A DNA stretch of 60,000 nucleotides from Polytrichum commune (GCA_950295325.1 OX485806.1:6512001-6572000), one strand, 5' to 3'; positions 11,556 through 23,714 are shown, counted from the first letter of the stretch. Numbers and translations are program-made. Notes: a model not told the origin generated them from the sequence alone.

Positions 11556-12450
11556 GTGCTTGTTTACACTAATGATCAATGATCATGACCACCGCTCTCT
11601 ATAATTTCTCATCAGTTGAGAAATGTTCAACGGTCTCACATTGTTTTACACAAGATCATCAAAAGTCGAAGCAGTCATGGGCGAGCATGTCAAAAAATGG
11701 ATAAGAAAGTGACATGAATATGACGTGAAATCCTAGTACACATCCATAAATGAATAACGTTTGGTGGTCATTGACTTTTGCGACGAGACAACCCATGGCA
11801 TAAGAAGAACAATTTATCTATTTATATTATAGCTCTTTTTAGCATATTTTCTCTTTAGTAGATATTCCCTTTAGCTTTAGTTTTTTTTATTAAATCTAAT
11901 AGGGTCCGACTCTAAGGGCCGGTTCACACTATGCCCAAGTCGAGAGGAGAAGCGTCACTTTTCTAGACCAAACTATGTCGAGAGGAGAAGCCTTTGGGTT
12001 GAAAAAGTATATTAAAATAATCCACTTTCAGATTTTGAATATTTTAATGAAAAAAAAGTTCGGCCTCTTGATGGAAGTTTGGGTCGAGCATTTTGCTCGA
12101 CCCAAACTTTGCTCGAGAGGCCGAACTCTTGGCGCCATAACTTCCTAAAAGTGTTGCCACCTAAGCTCTTTTGGAGGCGACGTCCTTTGGACTTCGGCCT
12201 CTAGTGTGAAGGCCGAGAGGACGGACTTTGGACATTTCTGCATTTTCATTGGTCCAAACGCTTCTCCTCTCGAAGTTTGGCCATAGTGTGAACCGGCCCT
12301 AAGTATGCTTCACAATATGTACCGTGACAAAGACTTTTAAAAAACAATGTGGACATCTTTTGGTCAGGGTCTTCGGATTGCCAACCATGACCATGAAAAA
12401 TCTTCAATCATTTCTCCTCACACATCTTGGTCATGTGTGTAAAACGGCCC
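11556..12450 (+). mobile_element. Composite DNA transposon M, copy 1 (interrupted)
   Basis: It begins near GTGCTTGTTTACACTAATGATC and ends GTGTGTAAAACGGCCC followed by TAA. The left half matches 34590-34720 and, in reverse orientation, 51900-52087 (for example GAGCATGTCAAAA and GGATAAGAAA(G/A)TGAC). The right half (12303-12450) matches 34883-35030. A 384-bp MITE (11916-12299) sits between the halves. Without it the element is about 510 bp. Confidence 0.65.
11916..12299. mobile_element. Harbinger-like MITE J nested in element M
   Basis: A 384-bp element. GGGCCGGTTCACACTATG stands at the left end and, reverse-complemented, at the right end; similarity continues through GTCGAGAGGAGAAGCGT for about 40 bp. 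TAA flanks both sides (11913-11915, 12300-12302). The centre (about 12059-12127) is a second inverted repeat built on GTTTGGGTCGAGCA and TGCTCGACCCAAAC around a TT centre. Related element: 53056-54052. Confidence 0.85.
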
Positions 12451-14497
12451 TAAGATCTAAAATTTACTCCCAAAATATTTCACCAGTTTGAATGACCTGG
12501 ACTTCGTGGATGAAGGGGCTCCAGTGCAAAAAATAAAATAAAATAAATCCAATATAAGATTGAGGGCCACTTCATTCAATTCGACTGCACTAAACTAATC
12601 CAGGGTCTCTGCCTCTATTTCCAGAGTCAACCTGTCTAAAAACAATCATTTACAAGTTACAATATGATTCAATGCATTTACACCTTCACAATGGATGAGT
12701 TTACATAGACACCACGAATCCCTAGCGAGGTTGAATTGTTGAAACGCAAGTGATTGGCCGTTGACAATCCGGACTTCTCGAAAACTAAAAGAAACTAAAA
12801 ATAGTTGCCATGCAAACAGCAAAAGGGTCGACAAACAACATGCCAGCCACAATTTTGGATTGTTTAAGTCACTCATTCAATTTTGGTCCAAATCAAAGGA
12901 CACTATGACATCCTCTTGTGAATGAGCCTATGCGAGCCTTTTGAAGGAGGCGGAGGTTTTCCACATCCCGGCCAAGTCAACAAATGGTGACCTTGGGAGT
13001 CCCCACTCGGCCCAAATTATGACCTCATATGATGCTCAATAGTTGTTGTAATGTGAAACATAGAATGGAGCGCCGGGCGTGGACATAAAATGATTGCATG
13101 TCCGTGTTTGACCACACGTTCCATGGAACTTGTAATGAATTATTTGGCCACCGCCGTGGTGACGTTCTTATTTGGTTTTTATTATTATCTCTACATTGTC
13201 GCCGAGTGTGTTCCAATGATCTCGGAATGTTCATACCTCCCTTGATGTTGAGGGCAATTAGTTCGTTGTTGTCAACATCTTTTTCTTTTCTATATCAATT
13301 TTTATGCGAATATTGACTCCCTTATGAAGGACCTGGAAGAAAATTTGCTTTTGACTCCACAAAATTCGAGAAGATCGAACAATCACGAAGATGAAGCTCT
13401 CAAGTTGGTGTAGTTGGTGAAATACTTGTTTTTCTTCTTCTAAATTTGGATGACATAGTGGATGAGGACCACAATAATGTAAAATTATAATCTATTATAT
13501 GTATTTAGAATGCATGCATGCATGAATTTGAAGATTCAAATTTGGAGTTCATATGCCTATACAAGAGGTGGTCAAAGTTCATTGACCAAATGATGAGTGT
13601 GTCTCACAATGAGCGCGGATACCATTTTTAACACATGTTTGCTTTGTGGTTTTGTCCACATCACTAAAAATGGTCGATCCTTCCAATGTGCAACACCCAT
13701 ATGCAAGGACATTTGTTTCCATATTCAAGTCTCATTGGACCCTTCAGGAGCTTCAAATAACTTTGAAGCATCGTTCTCCTTTTAAATTAGAACAAATCGA
13801 ACATGAGTCGCATCTCTATAATTTTGAAATTTAATAGGATCCCCATGCCAAGTCAGGGTTGGATGAAGACATGATATGGGTGCATAATGGCTTCTCTTTT
13901 TAAGAGTAACCATGGGGCTTGCAGTAGCAATAAAGGTTTACAAAAAGGTATATTGTAAGACATCTATGTTGTGCCACTACATCTCCCTCCAACATGAGCT
14001 TATGTATTATAAAGAACATAGAAACTTTTGGTCAAAACAACGATATGTTCATATTGAAAATCGTACATGACAATGTCTTTAAGCTCCATATGCATTTTCT
14101 ATTGCAAAGATGGCCAAATAGGTACATAAGAGTACCATAGGTGATAAGGACGTTTTGCACTTTGGTGTTGAACATATTAATTTGCTAATGTGACACATTG
14201 AATTCTGAGGAGATTCCAACTAATAGAAAAATGACATGTGGCATTTGCTCTAAAAATCTAACCAATTTGTGTGAACACACTTGTCACCTACGGTAGTGCA
14301 TTATTTGACATGGTTTTACAATGAATCTGAAACATTGGGGAGAATTCCTAGGGTCATATTGTAATTGCATGGATGCTCCTAGAATAAAAGAAGCTAGGAA
14401 CAATGCTTTCATGACATAATCACCACACTAGTGTGTTGATTAGTGTGTTGTTCATGAATAATAATATTATGTATGGACTTAAGTTTTGTTGGATCAA
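12451..14497. other. No gene recognised
   Basis: ORFs of 62-76 codons on both strands (12646, 13025, 13098, 13597, 13646) overlap one another and lack domains. GCATGCATGCATGCAT at 13512-13527 is a short RY-type palindromic repeat. Confidence 0.45.
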
Positions 14498-14565
14498 GTG
14501 CCATTCCACGTGTAGGTAACTCTTGAGGTCAAGAACTCAAGAGGATTCTGACATGTGGAATGCAC
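14498..14565. repeat. Imperfect hairpin with 30-bp arms
   Basis: The left arm is 14498-14527 (GTGCCATTCCACGTGTAGG then AACTCTTGAG) and the right arm 14536-14565 (CTCAAGAG then ATTCTGACATGTGGAATGCAC), with an 8-nt loop. About seven positions are mismatched. Confidence 0.7.
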
Positions 14566-17294
14566 TAGAGTTGGTGCATTATCCAAGTTTGATTCACATT
14601 AGAGCATAAACGTGTACGGACCAAAAGATCATGATAAGGTAGAAACGCCTATCATGGATAATTATGAGCACTACAATCCTTTATCTAACTCAAACAAAGT
14701 ATACAATATTTCATTTGTCCTCAAAGGAAGGAGTATGCATGCGAGTTCCAAGAACACCGAGGAAACCTACTCTAGCTTGGATAGCAATTACATGAGGACA
14801 ATGACATAGATCCCCCCCCCCCCCAAAGTGGTAATGTTATTTTTGTTGATATTTTGTCTCCTTCAACTATGAGTTGCATGGTTAATCTTGAGAACAACAT
14901 AGTTTTCATTCATGTTGAAATATGTAGTTGCCCACTTTGGGGAGAACACTAGGTGTCGGAATTGGAATCACTAATGAAAGTGGGTGCTTCTACCCTAATA
15001 AAATGTAACATGCGCAACTCAAAATGGATAATGTTCACAGTCTTTCGTGAATCAAGATTAGGCCATCTTGAAAGAAGTGGGCTTCATGCATATCGTGTAT
15101 ATGAAATGGGCAAATTTTCATAACCATTGAATTACCAAGATAATTTGTTTGCTAATTGATGATATCAAAAGGACAAAGGGAGAAAGTACCCTTACCGTGA
15201 CACTTAGTTAAACATGACCATGGTAAAAAGAACAGGCTCCCATTCACGTTGGTGCATAAACTAAGCCCCGATGTTACTTTTATTTATATCAAAAGATCAT
15301 TCTCATGCTCCACTTGCACTTTACAGTAAGCGTGAGTGCCATTTTGATTATTGTTGGAATGGCCTTTGGGGACAAAAAGTGTCCTCTACATGTTGAAAGA
15401 CAATTCCTGTCCGGTGGAAATAGGCCTCATCACAAAACCTTCATGTTTGGCCCATAATCCATATTTAAGGCCAAAAAATACTATTTCAAAGAGGTGTACT
15501 TGAAGCATTAACTCTTGTCACTGTTTGAATAGGCACCGGCTTTTTGAAGGACAACTATCTCATGCAAAATATCATCACATGACAACAATAACTTGGCTAT
15601 GGGTCAAGCACATATGTAGGGTTTCTTTTATCCACATAGTAGTGAAATATATTGGAATGGCAACTATATGACTAGTCTAGTTCATCATTTGGACACAACA
15701 TTACTCATCTCCTTGGTTGCGATCCATGGGACTGGGCAGCGGGCGAGAATCATTCTCCTTTGATTGCAGGGGTCATTGTTTATGGGGAGCACTCAAGTTG
15801 TGTATTGTGGAGTTTTCAATAAGCGACAATAAATTCAAAGGTTTTCTTAATATAAAATTTGTGGCCTTTTTCTTTGGGAAGACATATCAATATTCAGATC
15901 CATAACAACGTTCTGTGGGATTGACAATATTCCATGGAATGTTCCCTAATGTATTCCACATTCAGACTGTCAATCTCATGTAACATTGTTATGGATTTGA
16001 ATAATGCTATGGAGACCATCATCTACACTGATATGATATTTAGTGTCGCCAATCAATCCAATTTAGCTTTGCACTCCTGTTTCTTAGGATGCAAAACACA
16101 ATGGAATAAGCACAAGCTTATATACAAATCCAAATCATGGTTGTAGCACCTTCAAGCATAATGATGAGGAGCCCATATAGATTTCTTATTCATTCTTAAA
16201 GTGAAGATTTACAAGCTCACTAAATGGTCATATAAGTGCCTTGCAACTATGTTGACTATTGTGCCTAGAATTTCTAACAAATCTTGAGCATGTAGTCCAA
16301 TATATGTTGAACACATGTCTATTTGGTGTCCATTCATGAACTCACACCCAACCACACACCACTCGATGTAGTTCTCCAATTCAAAAAAGTGAAATTGGAC
16401 AAGCCCACATGCTTTGAATCATGTGAAGAATTGTATGATTTTTCTTGAACATCTATAATCCACAAGAACAAAATAATATGTTGCCATGCATTGAGGGTGC
16501 CAAAGGCCACTAAAACCACCAATTTGAGCATTGCGTGTATACTAAAATCCAATATATATCAATTTTATAATTTTATCGTTAGAAAATAAAAGGACATTTC
16601 AACTTCACTAGAATATGCTTTGTTATACAAATGTTATAAGGGTTCAAAGCTTTATTGGTAGATCACAAAATCATTAGGGTAGCTTGGTAAAGAACGATGG
16701 ACATTTTCAAAAGCCAAATGTACCTATTGTGCAAGGTTTTAGGATGTTGATTTTGGATGAGATGTCAAGTTTTAGCACCCTTTACGTTATTTCTAGACTT
16801 CCGAAAAGGCCAAGACTATTTGAACCTATAGTATTCCAATGGACCTTAGTCTCTATTTGCCAATGCATTCATTCGTAGCCGCTCCACTCTTATAGGTCAA
16901 AATCACCAACTTCTCATCCACTACCGTGATGCCACATGTGCTCGTGAAGCTTGGTCATTTCATTATGTGTGAATGTGTTTCATAGTGGTCAAACCTCATG
17001 ATCTCATAGTGATAACCATGAAAAAGTGTCTCGTTTTCAAAGCCGACTCTAATACATAGATGCATGGAAAGCTCTATCCTTTTAAATTCATTGAAATAAA
17101 CCATACCGTACCACAAAACCCACTATGATAAATTTTGTCAAAAATCATAGGAAACACGAGTGTGGATGTTAGAGACTCTTGAAGGTCAATGTTGGACCCG
17201 TATATTTACGTGAATGTTTGGTATCACTATTCAAGATCAACAACATCATTGAAGAATTTATCTATGGGTATCAAAATTGTAATTTCGATCAATT
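14566..17294. other. No gene recognised
   Basis: ORFs at 14612, 15717, 15934, 16334 (minus) and 16684 are 62-72 codons long with no recognisable motif. A run of 13 C lies at 14812-14824. I see no terminal repeats, although a decayed retroelement could be missed. Confidence 0.4.
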
Positions 17295-17465
17295 AACCAT
17301 GTTTGGTGCATAATATTACTCACCGATGTGCATTCATTTTGTGGGTCTAGGGTTATAATCATGGGATGTTGGGAGATCGGTCTAAAATCTGAGTCATCCC
17401 ATGGTTATATTCTCAAGGCCCACAAAATGGAAGCACAATGTTGATTAATGTTATATGGGTATCTC
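17295..17465. repeat. Foldback element with ~70-bp arms
   Basis: The inner arms CATTTTGTGGGTC-TAGGGTTATAATCATGGGATG (17334-17368) and CATCCCATGGTTATATTCTC-GGCCCACAAAATG (17395-17429) pair almost fully. Looser pairing continues outward (GCATAATATTACTCACC against ATTAATGTTATATGGG). It is either a small palindromic MITE or a hairpin RNA locus. Confidence 0.65.
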
Positions 17466-17620
17466 AAAGTGAGAGAATATTTATATACTCTCAATTATTA
17501 TCTAGATCAATACCATTCTAAGTCATATCAATATCATGGCAACATTACCTAAGTATGAGGGTTTTTGCATGATATATAGACCACATTGATATTAAGATCA
17601 GAAGCATTATCATAAACCCA

Positions 17621-17669
17621 TATCCCTAGTGTAAAAAATGTGAAATTCTCATTTTTTACACTAGGGATA
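17621..17669. ncRNA. Perfect 20-bp hairpin with 9-nt loop, miRNA-like
   Basis: TATCCCTAGTGTAAAAAATG (17621-17640) is the exact reverse complement of 17650-17669; the loop TGAAATTCT is 9 nt. Looser pairing appears to continue outside (AGCATTATCA against AGCATGATGC), giving a stem-loop of about 90 nt. The size fits a young plant miRNA or MITE-derived small-RNA hairpin. Expression is not shown. Confidence 0.35.
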
Positions 17670-17689
17670 AAAGCATGATGCGAGTCCAA

Positions 17690-18743
17690 CAGTGGTCAAG
17701 ACTGCAAAAAAACTAAAACCTTAGCCCCTAATGTCTCATGAGACCACAACGGGGGCTTCGGTTCCGGGGTAGTACCCACTTAGCACCACTTGGAGGTCCT
17801 TTTTTAGAAGGTAGTATTTATTTTGGGGCGTCTCAAGATTTACTTCATAATGGTGTTTTGAAAAGTGGATTTGGGTTTCCCATATTATTTGAAGGTTCTC
17901 CATTAAACTCATGGCCAACCTCCCTACTAGTGAACAATCTCCCCCACAAAATCGCTACATTCATGAATACTATTGACTTGCAATTCTTGAATGATATTTG
18001 TCTCTAAAGAAGAATTGTTGGGATATTTTTCTCTATTCATGTAATCTAATTAGAGTGAAAGGCTTTAATTATCTAGATAATAAAATTTAAACAATTAAGC
18101 TTAAATACATCATTAGAAGTGCTAGTCATATTAGTTTTTTTCAAATTTGGTATGTGTATCACCACAATGATATATATGTAAGACAAAAAGAATTAGAAAT
18201 TGGTATTTAGACAAATCTGGACTTTCAGATGGTCTAGAATTAAGCACGCATTGTGTGATAACAAACAAAAACCTAATAGAAACACACAACTTTCTAGTCA
18301 TAAATGCATGATTTTTTTTGGGGAAAAAAACCCAATGAAAGCCAAATATGACACACAACAACAAAGTTTTGGGAAGAAGTCACAATATTGAGGGCATTAA
18401 GACGATGATGGCAACCATCGTATTTATTTGGAAATGGCCAAAATGTCCATTATTGCCTAAATATTGGTTAGAAACAAAACATCAACTTTGATGATTTGAA
18501 TGACAAGTTCTCAATCTTACTAACAAATGACCATATCCTTTCATGCATCTAAAAACAAGTTGTAAGTTTTCATAAGATGAACATATCTACAAAATATCTA
18601 GGAAAATTATTGTCATCTTCATCTTATGAAGTTTGTTCTTAAGTTTTTGCTTTGAAAATGCTTACACAAAGCTCAAGGGAAGCTATCACATGTGTGGTGA
18701 GCTATAAGACACAAGCAGTGAGCGATAAGATATGAGAAAGAAA
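17690..18743. other. No gene recognised
   Basis: An ORF pair on opposite strands (17736-18007) overlaps itself. A small foldback, CATAAGATGAA against TTCATCTTATG, lies at 18572-18630. No domains. Confidence 0.4.
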
Positions 18744-18981
18744 TATATATCCCCAAGCGCTCCTCGCTTGTCCCTCCGAACAGATGAGAATCGGAATCGG
18801 GAAGGTGAAGAGTGAGTGTCTGTTTGTCTTCTCTATCTGTCTGCACAGGCACTGGACGGTGGAGATTCGGGGAGAGGGTCAGATCCGACGGTCAAGAAAG
18901 CACGGGCGACGTGGCCTCACCAGAAGCCAGAAGCTGTTTTCATCGCCCATAGACTTCTTCTCGATGAGCAGTAACTTGTGA
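18744..18981 (+). promoter_or_regulatory. Candidate promoter and 5' region
   Basis: TATATAT (18744-18750) is followed by pyrimidine-rich sequence and then a more GC-rich block with an ATG at 18784 opening 65 codons. The block AGATCCGACGGTCAAG resembles seed-plant 5' untranslated leaders. No downstream gene was recognised, so this may be an orphan or decayed promoter. Confidence 0.25.
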
Positions 18982-20540
18982 GGAAAAAATCTAAATTTAG
19001 GGTATTCTCATGGTATTAGGGTCCACATTAAAACTATAGCAATCAATAAAATTTTCAGGCATATTGGAACATATTTTGAAGGTTCATAAATGAAGAGGCC
19101 TATTACCATGCAAAGAGTTATGTTTTTGGGTTTTGACTTCCATTTGTGGTTTTCATACAAGGCGTTTCCGCATTTTGGTCTTCATTCACAAGTCGAAGGC
19201 CATATCAAGTTTTGTTTTTCATAAAAGCTTTGGTATGTCTGCAATGGATGTGGAGGCAACTGATGTGTTCTTTGATTTGACCATTGTAGATACTCAACTA
19301 ATGAACAAAGATGTGTTTCATCGAGACCTTAACTAAACATGTAGTGGTGGTTGTTGATGCATGTGCATCCACATGTAATTGCACCCGTTGTCTTTCTAAC
19401 AAAACAGTTTTGGAACAAGTTGATATTTTTTTTTAACAATACTAGTGGTTGGCGTTCAATGTGGTTTACAGGGGCTTCTATACATGCATGCAATTGGAAT
19501 GGTCGTCACCTTGTCGCACTTGAAGGTAACACTACCATATTCAGTGCAATATTGGCTCTTATGTGTGATGGTTAATTCCCTTGTGACATGTGGAAGTGTG
19601 CCTCACATGACCAACCTTGCAGATGACAATGAACCTATTCAGAAGGTGATGAAGCGTTCTCATATTTATGAATAATTTCAAATTAAGTTGTTTGTTTAAA
19701 TTTCTTATGCTTGAGTTTTTGTTGGTTTGTGCACCTAAATATTTGTTGTGGTGTCAATAGAAGCATGGTAGTGGAGGCTTCATCGCATCCCAACTAGAAG
19801 CTTCCTCTACATGCAGGGGCTATTGCTAAGGATATGGCAGCCACCTCGTCACTTGTTTTGCAGAGGTCTAAATGGAGGGTTCGTAACCCTTATGTAGATG
19901 ATGAGGCAAAGGTGGGGCAAAAGACAATAGTGAATGTAGCAGTTTGAGACACAATGTTGATTTGGTTTTGATTCTATTTTGATGTTCTTACTTGGCATTT
20001 CTTTGAATAAACCACATATAGTGGACATGGTTTTGTGTGTGCATTTAAAGCCCATGTTGTTGGTACATGTCATTCAAATTGTTTGCCCACCTCCCGTGAT
20101 ATCTATATGCAAATTTTATACTTCCAATGTGTTAAAATTGGAATTTCTTTTACCCTAAACCCAAGGCCAACTACTATAGCAATTGTATAATCTATCAATA
20201 CATTTCATTCAATTTCACTGCCGTGGGTTATGTTGCCATGGGTGTAGGTAATTATTAAACATATTACCATGTACATTTTATTACTCATTGCTCACCACTC
20301 ATCACTCACTGCTCATATGATAGCACTCCCAAATGAAGCTCATGACCTGATATGGAAGGGCCAATTGTATGGATATGTTCTTTAACTTTATGTCAACAAT
20401 TTAGCTTCATGAGCAAGCTTGAAAACCTCGTTTTATAAGTAATCTCGAAGATACATAAAACCCTAGGGATAATAAGGGTTAAAGGTCAAGAGGCTAGTCA
20501 TGGGTGTGTTGGCAACAATGCTCATGTTGGGGGAGACTTG
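18982..20540. other. No gene recognised
   Basis: Short ORFs at 19133, 19351, 19445 and 19849 (minus) lack domains. ACTCATTGCTCACCACTCATCACTCACTGCTCAT near 20280 is a short degenerate repeat. Confidence 0.4.
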
Positions 20541-20549
20541 TTCAAAAAT

Positions 20550-20700
20550 GTTGTTTCTAAAAACAGAGTTCGGTGGACCATGGTATGAGAATTTTGGCCT
20601 GGACATGTGCCTACATTTTGGGAGCTTGATTACAAGGTTGGTTCCTCTTCATTGGGTACAAACATCCGATTTTCAACTGAAACCAACCTTGAAAACCGAT
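20550..20700 (+). repeat. Dispersed repeat, inverted partner at 23.2 kb
   Basis: The blocks TTCTAAAA, GGAG/CAGAGTTCGGTGGACC, ACATGTG-CTA and TTTTGGGAGCTTGATT, then AAGGTTGGTT, match the reverse complement of about 23230-23340. The three ORFs over this interval (20500-20930) are frames of the repeat and its flank. Confidence 0.5.
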
Positions 20701-20825
20701 CTCAAAGCCAAAAAAGTCTTTTACCTTGGCCCACCAAGCTCTCGTTTGAAAACGGCGTTGAGGAACGGTTACGACTCCGCCTCCCACTCCCTTCAAAGTC
20801 GGCCTCCATGGAACCTCGCGATTCC

Positions 20826-21207
20826 CACGTGACACGTCCTCGCCACGTCCATTTGGTTGAAAATATGCCTCGAGCTTACTTGTGGTCATGGGAACTTATC
20901 CAAGGATGGAGGAATGAAGTATTGTTATGACATCATGAGATTCAACTAGCTTAAGATACCCTTAAAATAAAGCCTTTAAGTAGAGATTGGGGGTGGGGAG
21001 CCGGGGCCCAATATTATCCCATGGCCATGGTGCATCACCGGCCCCGCCTCCGGTGGTGGCATGACAAGGCAAGCCATGCACGGAATGCATGGAACTTGCT
21101 ACACATCAAACCACATATACACAAAGCATGCCTTATTTACATAGCGAGCTATATATCCCGCCTTATTAGTCCAACTACCTTATACCGGCCTCCATTAGCA
21201 GGTAAGT
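20826..21207 (+). promoter_or_regulatory. Weak promoter-like segment with splice-donor match
   Basis: It holds a G-box CACGTG (20826-20831) with two further ACGT cores within 25 bp, TATATAT at 21150-21156, and CAG/GTAAGT at 21199-21207, a perfect 5' splice-site consensus. If the segment is real, the hAT element at 21341 lies in the first intron or just downstream. No exon could be linked to it. Confidence 0.2.
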
Positions 21208-21340
21208 TACAAAACGGACCTTTTATCCTTATCCACTCTCGCTTCCAATCCACTTCAACTCCAACTGTACTGCCTGTCCCCCCCTTTATGGTGCTTCTTT
21301 ATTAGTCTATCTATCAATCCCCTCACGAGGGCGTTGGAGT

Positions 21341-22668
21341 CAGTGTTCAAGATTGAAGTCTTCAATGCCCTTCAAACGCGATTTGGCCCTTCAAAATATA
21401 CCTCTCTCAAAACAGCCCTTCAAAATGCAACCCCAAACTCAAAATGAAAACTTCACTTGACGTCTTCAAAATTTTTACACCCGTCAACATTGTAGCGCTA
21501 CAGTGACGAGGAGGTCGCTGTACATGGTAACTTTGGGAGGTTGAAGAACCCACATGGTACAAGGATCTAACTTCTCTTCAGTTCCAATTTTTCATTCACA
21601 TGCTAGTTGATATATTATCAGAGTTGAATAAGGTCAATCGCAAGTTTCAGTTTGATCTTGTAGATATCACTAGCATAGCTTCTACGATTGATGTAACAAT
21701 CAGCTTGTTTCGTAGACACTATCTGGGTGTAAGTTTTGGCCTGACAACCAAACACCTAGGAAAGTTTCTCCGCGAGGTGGTACCCAATGGGCAGATATTG
21801 TATGTTGATAGTTTTGGGTGTGAAAAAATGCATATCTTGCATTATGATTCCATGCCCGAGTGTGACGTAGGAGGCTCATTGGAGGCATGCATCATGTTGG
21901 GGAGGCAGTATGTGCAGAAGATCATCGATTCACTCAATGATCGATTTCCTGACTTGTCCATTTTCAATGCGGCCCGGCTTTTTAGCCCGAAGCACTATCC
22001 CGTAGATGAATTGGATAGAGGGACATTAACGGAACAATGGTTGAACCGGTTGGTGACACATTTCCGTTGGAGCGATGACCTTGTTAATCAATGCAATGCG
22101 GAATTGCTAGAATTCGTGGAGATGTTATGTTCCGTTTGTGAACGCCGAAGTATGCAAGAAGCTTGGGTTTTTTGTGGCAATGACCGGGAGTTCATGATTA
22201 ATTGGCCAACTATGATGTCGCTATGGCAAGCCATACTTGTGATCCCAACTAGCACTGCTGTTTGTGAGCGTGGTTTTTCAAAGCAAAATTGGGTTAAGAG
22301 TGAAAGGAGAACTAGACTCAACCTTGACACACTAGATGCTTTAATGAGGGTTAGTCTAAATGGGTTAGGAGTTGAATTCATGGATTGGGATAGTATTTTT
22401 GAATCTTGGAAAATTGGCACAAGAACCAACAAGCGTAGGGCATTATCACTAGAAGAGGTGGAGTTAGATGGTTGATTCTTAATTCTTCACATTGTATTGG
22501 AAGCATGCACCATATAAATCATGCATAAGTTTAATATGAGTTTTTTATATTTTATTTCTATATTACTGAATTGACGTCTTGAATTTGAACTAGCCCTTCA
22601 ACCGAAGGGCTCAAATTTTAGAGCCCTTCAAAATGAAACTCATATGAGGGCTTCAATCTTGAACACTG
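21341..22668 (+). mobile_element. hAT deletion derivative with intact TSD
   Basis: The element is 1328 bp. CAGTGTTCAAGATTGAAG(T/C)C stands at both ends in inverted orientation, and an exact 8-bp duplication GTTGGAGT lies at 21333-21340 and 22669-22676. Both are diagnostic of hAT transposons. GCCCTTCAAA-type motifs recur near both ends (about 21367-21425 and 22590-22640), as expected for subterminal transposase-binding repeats. It carries only the C-terminal part of a transposase, so it is probably a non-autonomous internal-deletion copy. The perfect TSD suggests a fairly recent insertion. Confidence 0.93.
21531..22475 (+). CDS. Truncated hAT transposase, C-terminal portion
   Basis: The last in-frame stop upstream is at 21528-21530, and the frame then stays open to the stop at 22473-22475. 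The first ATG is at 21600, giving 291 residues, but the 23 codons before it also read like transposase (a WYKDLTSLQF segment), so the ATG is probably internal to the original protein. The product would be the end of a DNA transposase acting in the nucleus. From the ATG, residues 1-45 match the helical LxxLNK...VDIT...IDVTIS part of ZNF862/KIAA1586-like hATs. Residues 195-255 are the hAT dimerisation region, with LWQAILVIPTS at 208 and CERGFS around 222-227, then an R-rich turn and a leucine-rich helix. The BED zinc finger and the catalytic N-terminal half are missing. It cannot be a working transposase; it might dimerise with full-length partners. The clade name is inferred from motifs, without a search. 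Confidence 0.85.
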   Translation, partial: LWEVEEPTWYKDLTSLQFQFFIHMLVDILSELNKVNRKFQFDLVDITSIASTIDVTISLFRRHYLGVSFGLTTKHLGKFLREVVPNGQILYVDSFGCEKMHILHYDSMPECDVGGSLEACIMLGRQYVQKIIDSLNDRFPDLSIFNAARLFSPKHYPVDELDRGTLTEQWLNRLVTHFRWSDDLVNQCNAELLEFVEMLCSVCERRSMQEAWVFCGNDREFMINWPTMMSLWQAILVIPTSTAVCERGFSKQNWVKSERRTRLNLDTLDALMRVSLNGLGVEFMDWDSIFESWKIGTRTNKRRALSLEEVELDG

Positions 22669-22684
22669 GTTGGAGTTATACCAA

Positions 22685-23021
22685 GGTCCATTTCACACAT
22701 GAGCCAAGGGCCATGACCATGTAATTGTGTGGGCCGTTAATTCTTATCCCAAAGGTCGAACCATTGATATGGTCTCTTGGAATTTGCGTCACGCCCATCT
22801 CTTGGAGGTGCATCTGGCGCAAATTCCAGCAGAATACATAGCATTGTCTACGGTTTGGCATGTAGGAATTCGTGTAGAAGTTTCATCCATGATAGTTTCT
22901 TTGGGTCCTTGGGCCTCCACCTTCTAGTACGAAGTGGACTTGGACGGTCTCGGCCTTTTTGGCCAATGAGAGATCTTAGAATGCAATGGACACGGGCCTT
23001 CAATCTCATGTGTGGTGGTCC
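22685..23021. mobile_element. Harbinger-like MITE, family 2, copy H
   Basis: About 337 bp. The left end GGTCCATTTCACACATGAG and the reverse-complemented right end GGACCACCACACATGAG are diverged forms of the family terminus. The interior shares TGTCCCAAAGGT-type, TTGACATGG/GGAATTTGC and TCATCCATGATA blocks with 56449-56787. It is flanked by CAA and TTG and shows no clean duplication. It begins only 8 bp after the hAT target duplication. Confidence 0.65.
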
Positions 23022-23229
23022 TTGTACTTTATACAAAAACTTATGCACACAGCTAGGGCTAGATGTCCATCTCTTTGAGTTGGGTCCGAAGAGAACTGGC
23101 TACTACACTCGATATTGTATTTAGTGCCATATGGTAGGTTATGTCAATGTGGTATATATTTCTTTTTAATGACACTTCTTATGAAGTAGGTTACATGTAT
23201 TATTATGGACTATACATGATCCACGTGCC

Positions 23230-23340
23230 ATAGAAAATTTTAAATTGTTCTCAATAAAAGATAAACCAACCTTAAAATCAAGCTCCCAAAAGTTAGACAC
23301 ATGTGAAGGCCCCACCGATCTCCATTTTAGAAACTGACAT
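23230..23340 (-). repeat. Dispersed repeat, partner of 20550-20700
   Basis: The reverse complement reads TTTTGGGAGCTTGATTTTAAGGTTGGTT and preceding blocks that match 20550-20660. The ORF 23166-23531 on the minus strand crosses it and is probably not a gene. Confidence 0.5.
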
Positions 23341-23468
23341 TTCGTGTGTGGCCTCCCCTTCAATGAGGTGGGCGTTGAGCCCTTGCCGTGGGCATACATA
23401 TACAATAGAGGGGTACATAGTATAACTACAAAGTGGTGAGGAGGAAATTGATAGATAGGCATTGGCTG

Positions 23469-23714
23469 GGCTGGGGATTTGTGGCACTCAAGTAAAATCA
23501 TCCGTGCGGATGAAAAAAACACAGGAATCATCTAAATGGCTATTTTTGGGCAATTTGATTCCGAAAATAGAGTCAAAGGCCCCGAATTAGTCTAGTGACG
23601 TCACATTCGAATGAATCGGCCCTCAACCCCATAGGGGGGCTTTTTTTTATTGGAGCCATTCATCCACGATATCTTGGATGGATGATTTTACTTGAGTGCC
23701 ACGAATCCCCAGCC
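23469..23714. mobile_element. Mutator-like MITE with exact 9-bp TSD
   Basis: 246 bp. GGCTGGGGATTTGTGGCACTC, continuing AAGTAAAATCATCC, is inverted at the right end with one mismatch over 35 bp. CATTGGCTG is duplicated exactly outside both ends (23460-23468 and 23715-23723). A 9-bp duplication with a G-initial TIR points to the Mutator superfamily. No transposase. Confidence 0.85.

Noticed and set aside
20500-20930. Three ORFs of 92-110 codons on both strands
   Set aside because: They run through a dispersed repeat also present inverted near 23.2-23.3 kb, where the frames are not kept.
22088-22432. Minus-strand ORF of 114 codons opposite the hAT transposase
   Set aside because: It is the antisense shadow of the transposase frame and has no independent support.
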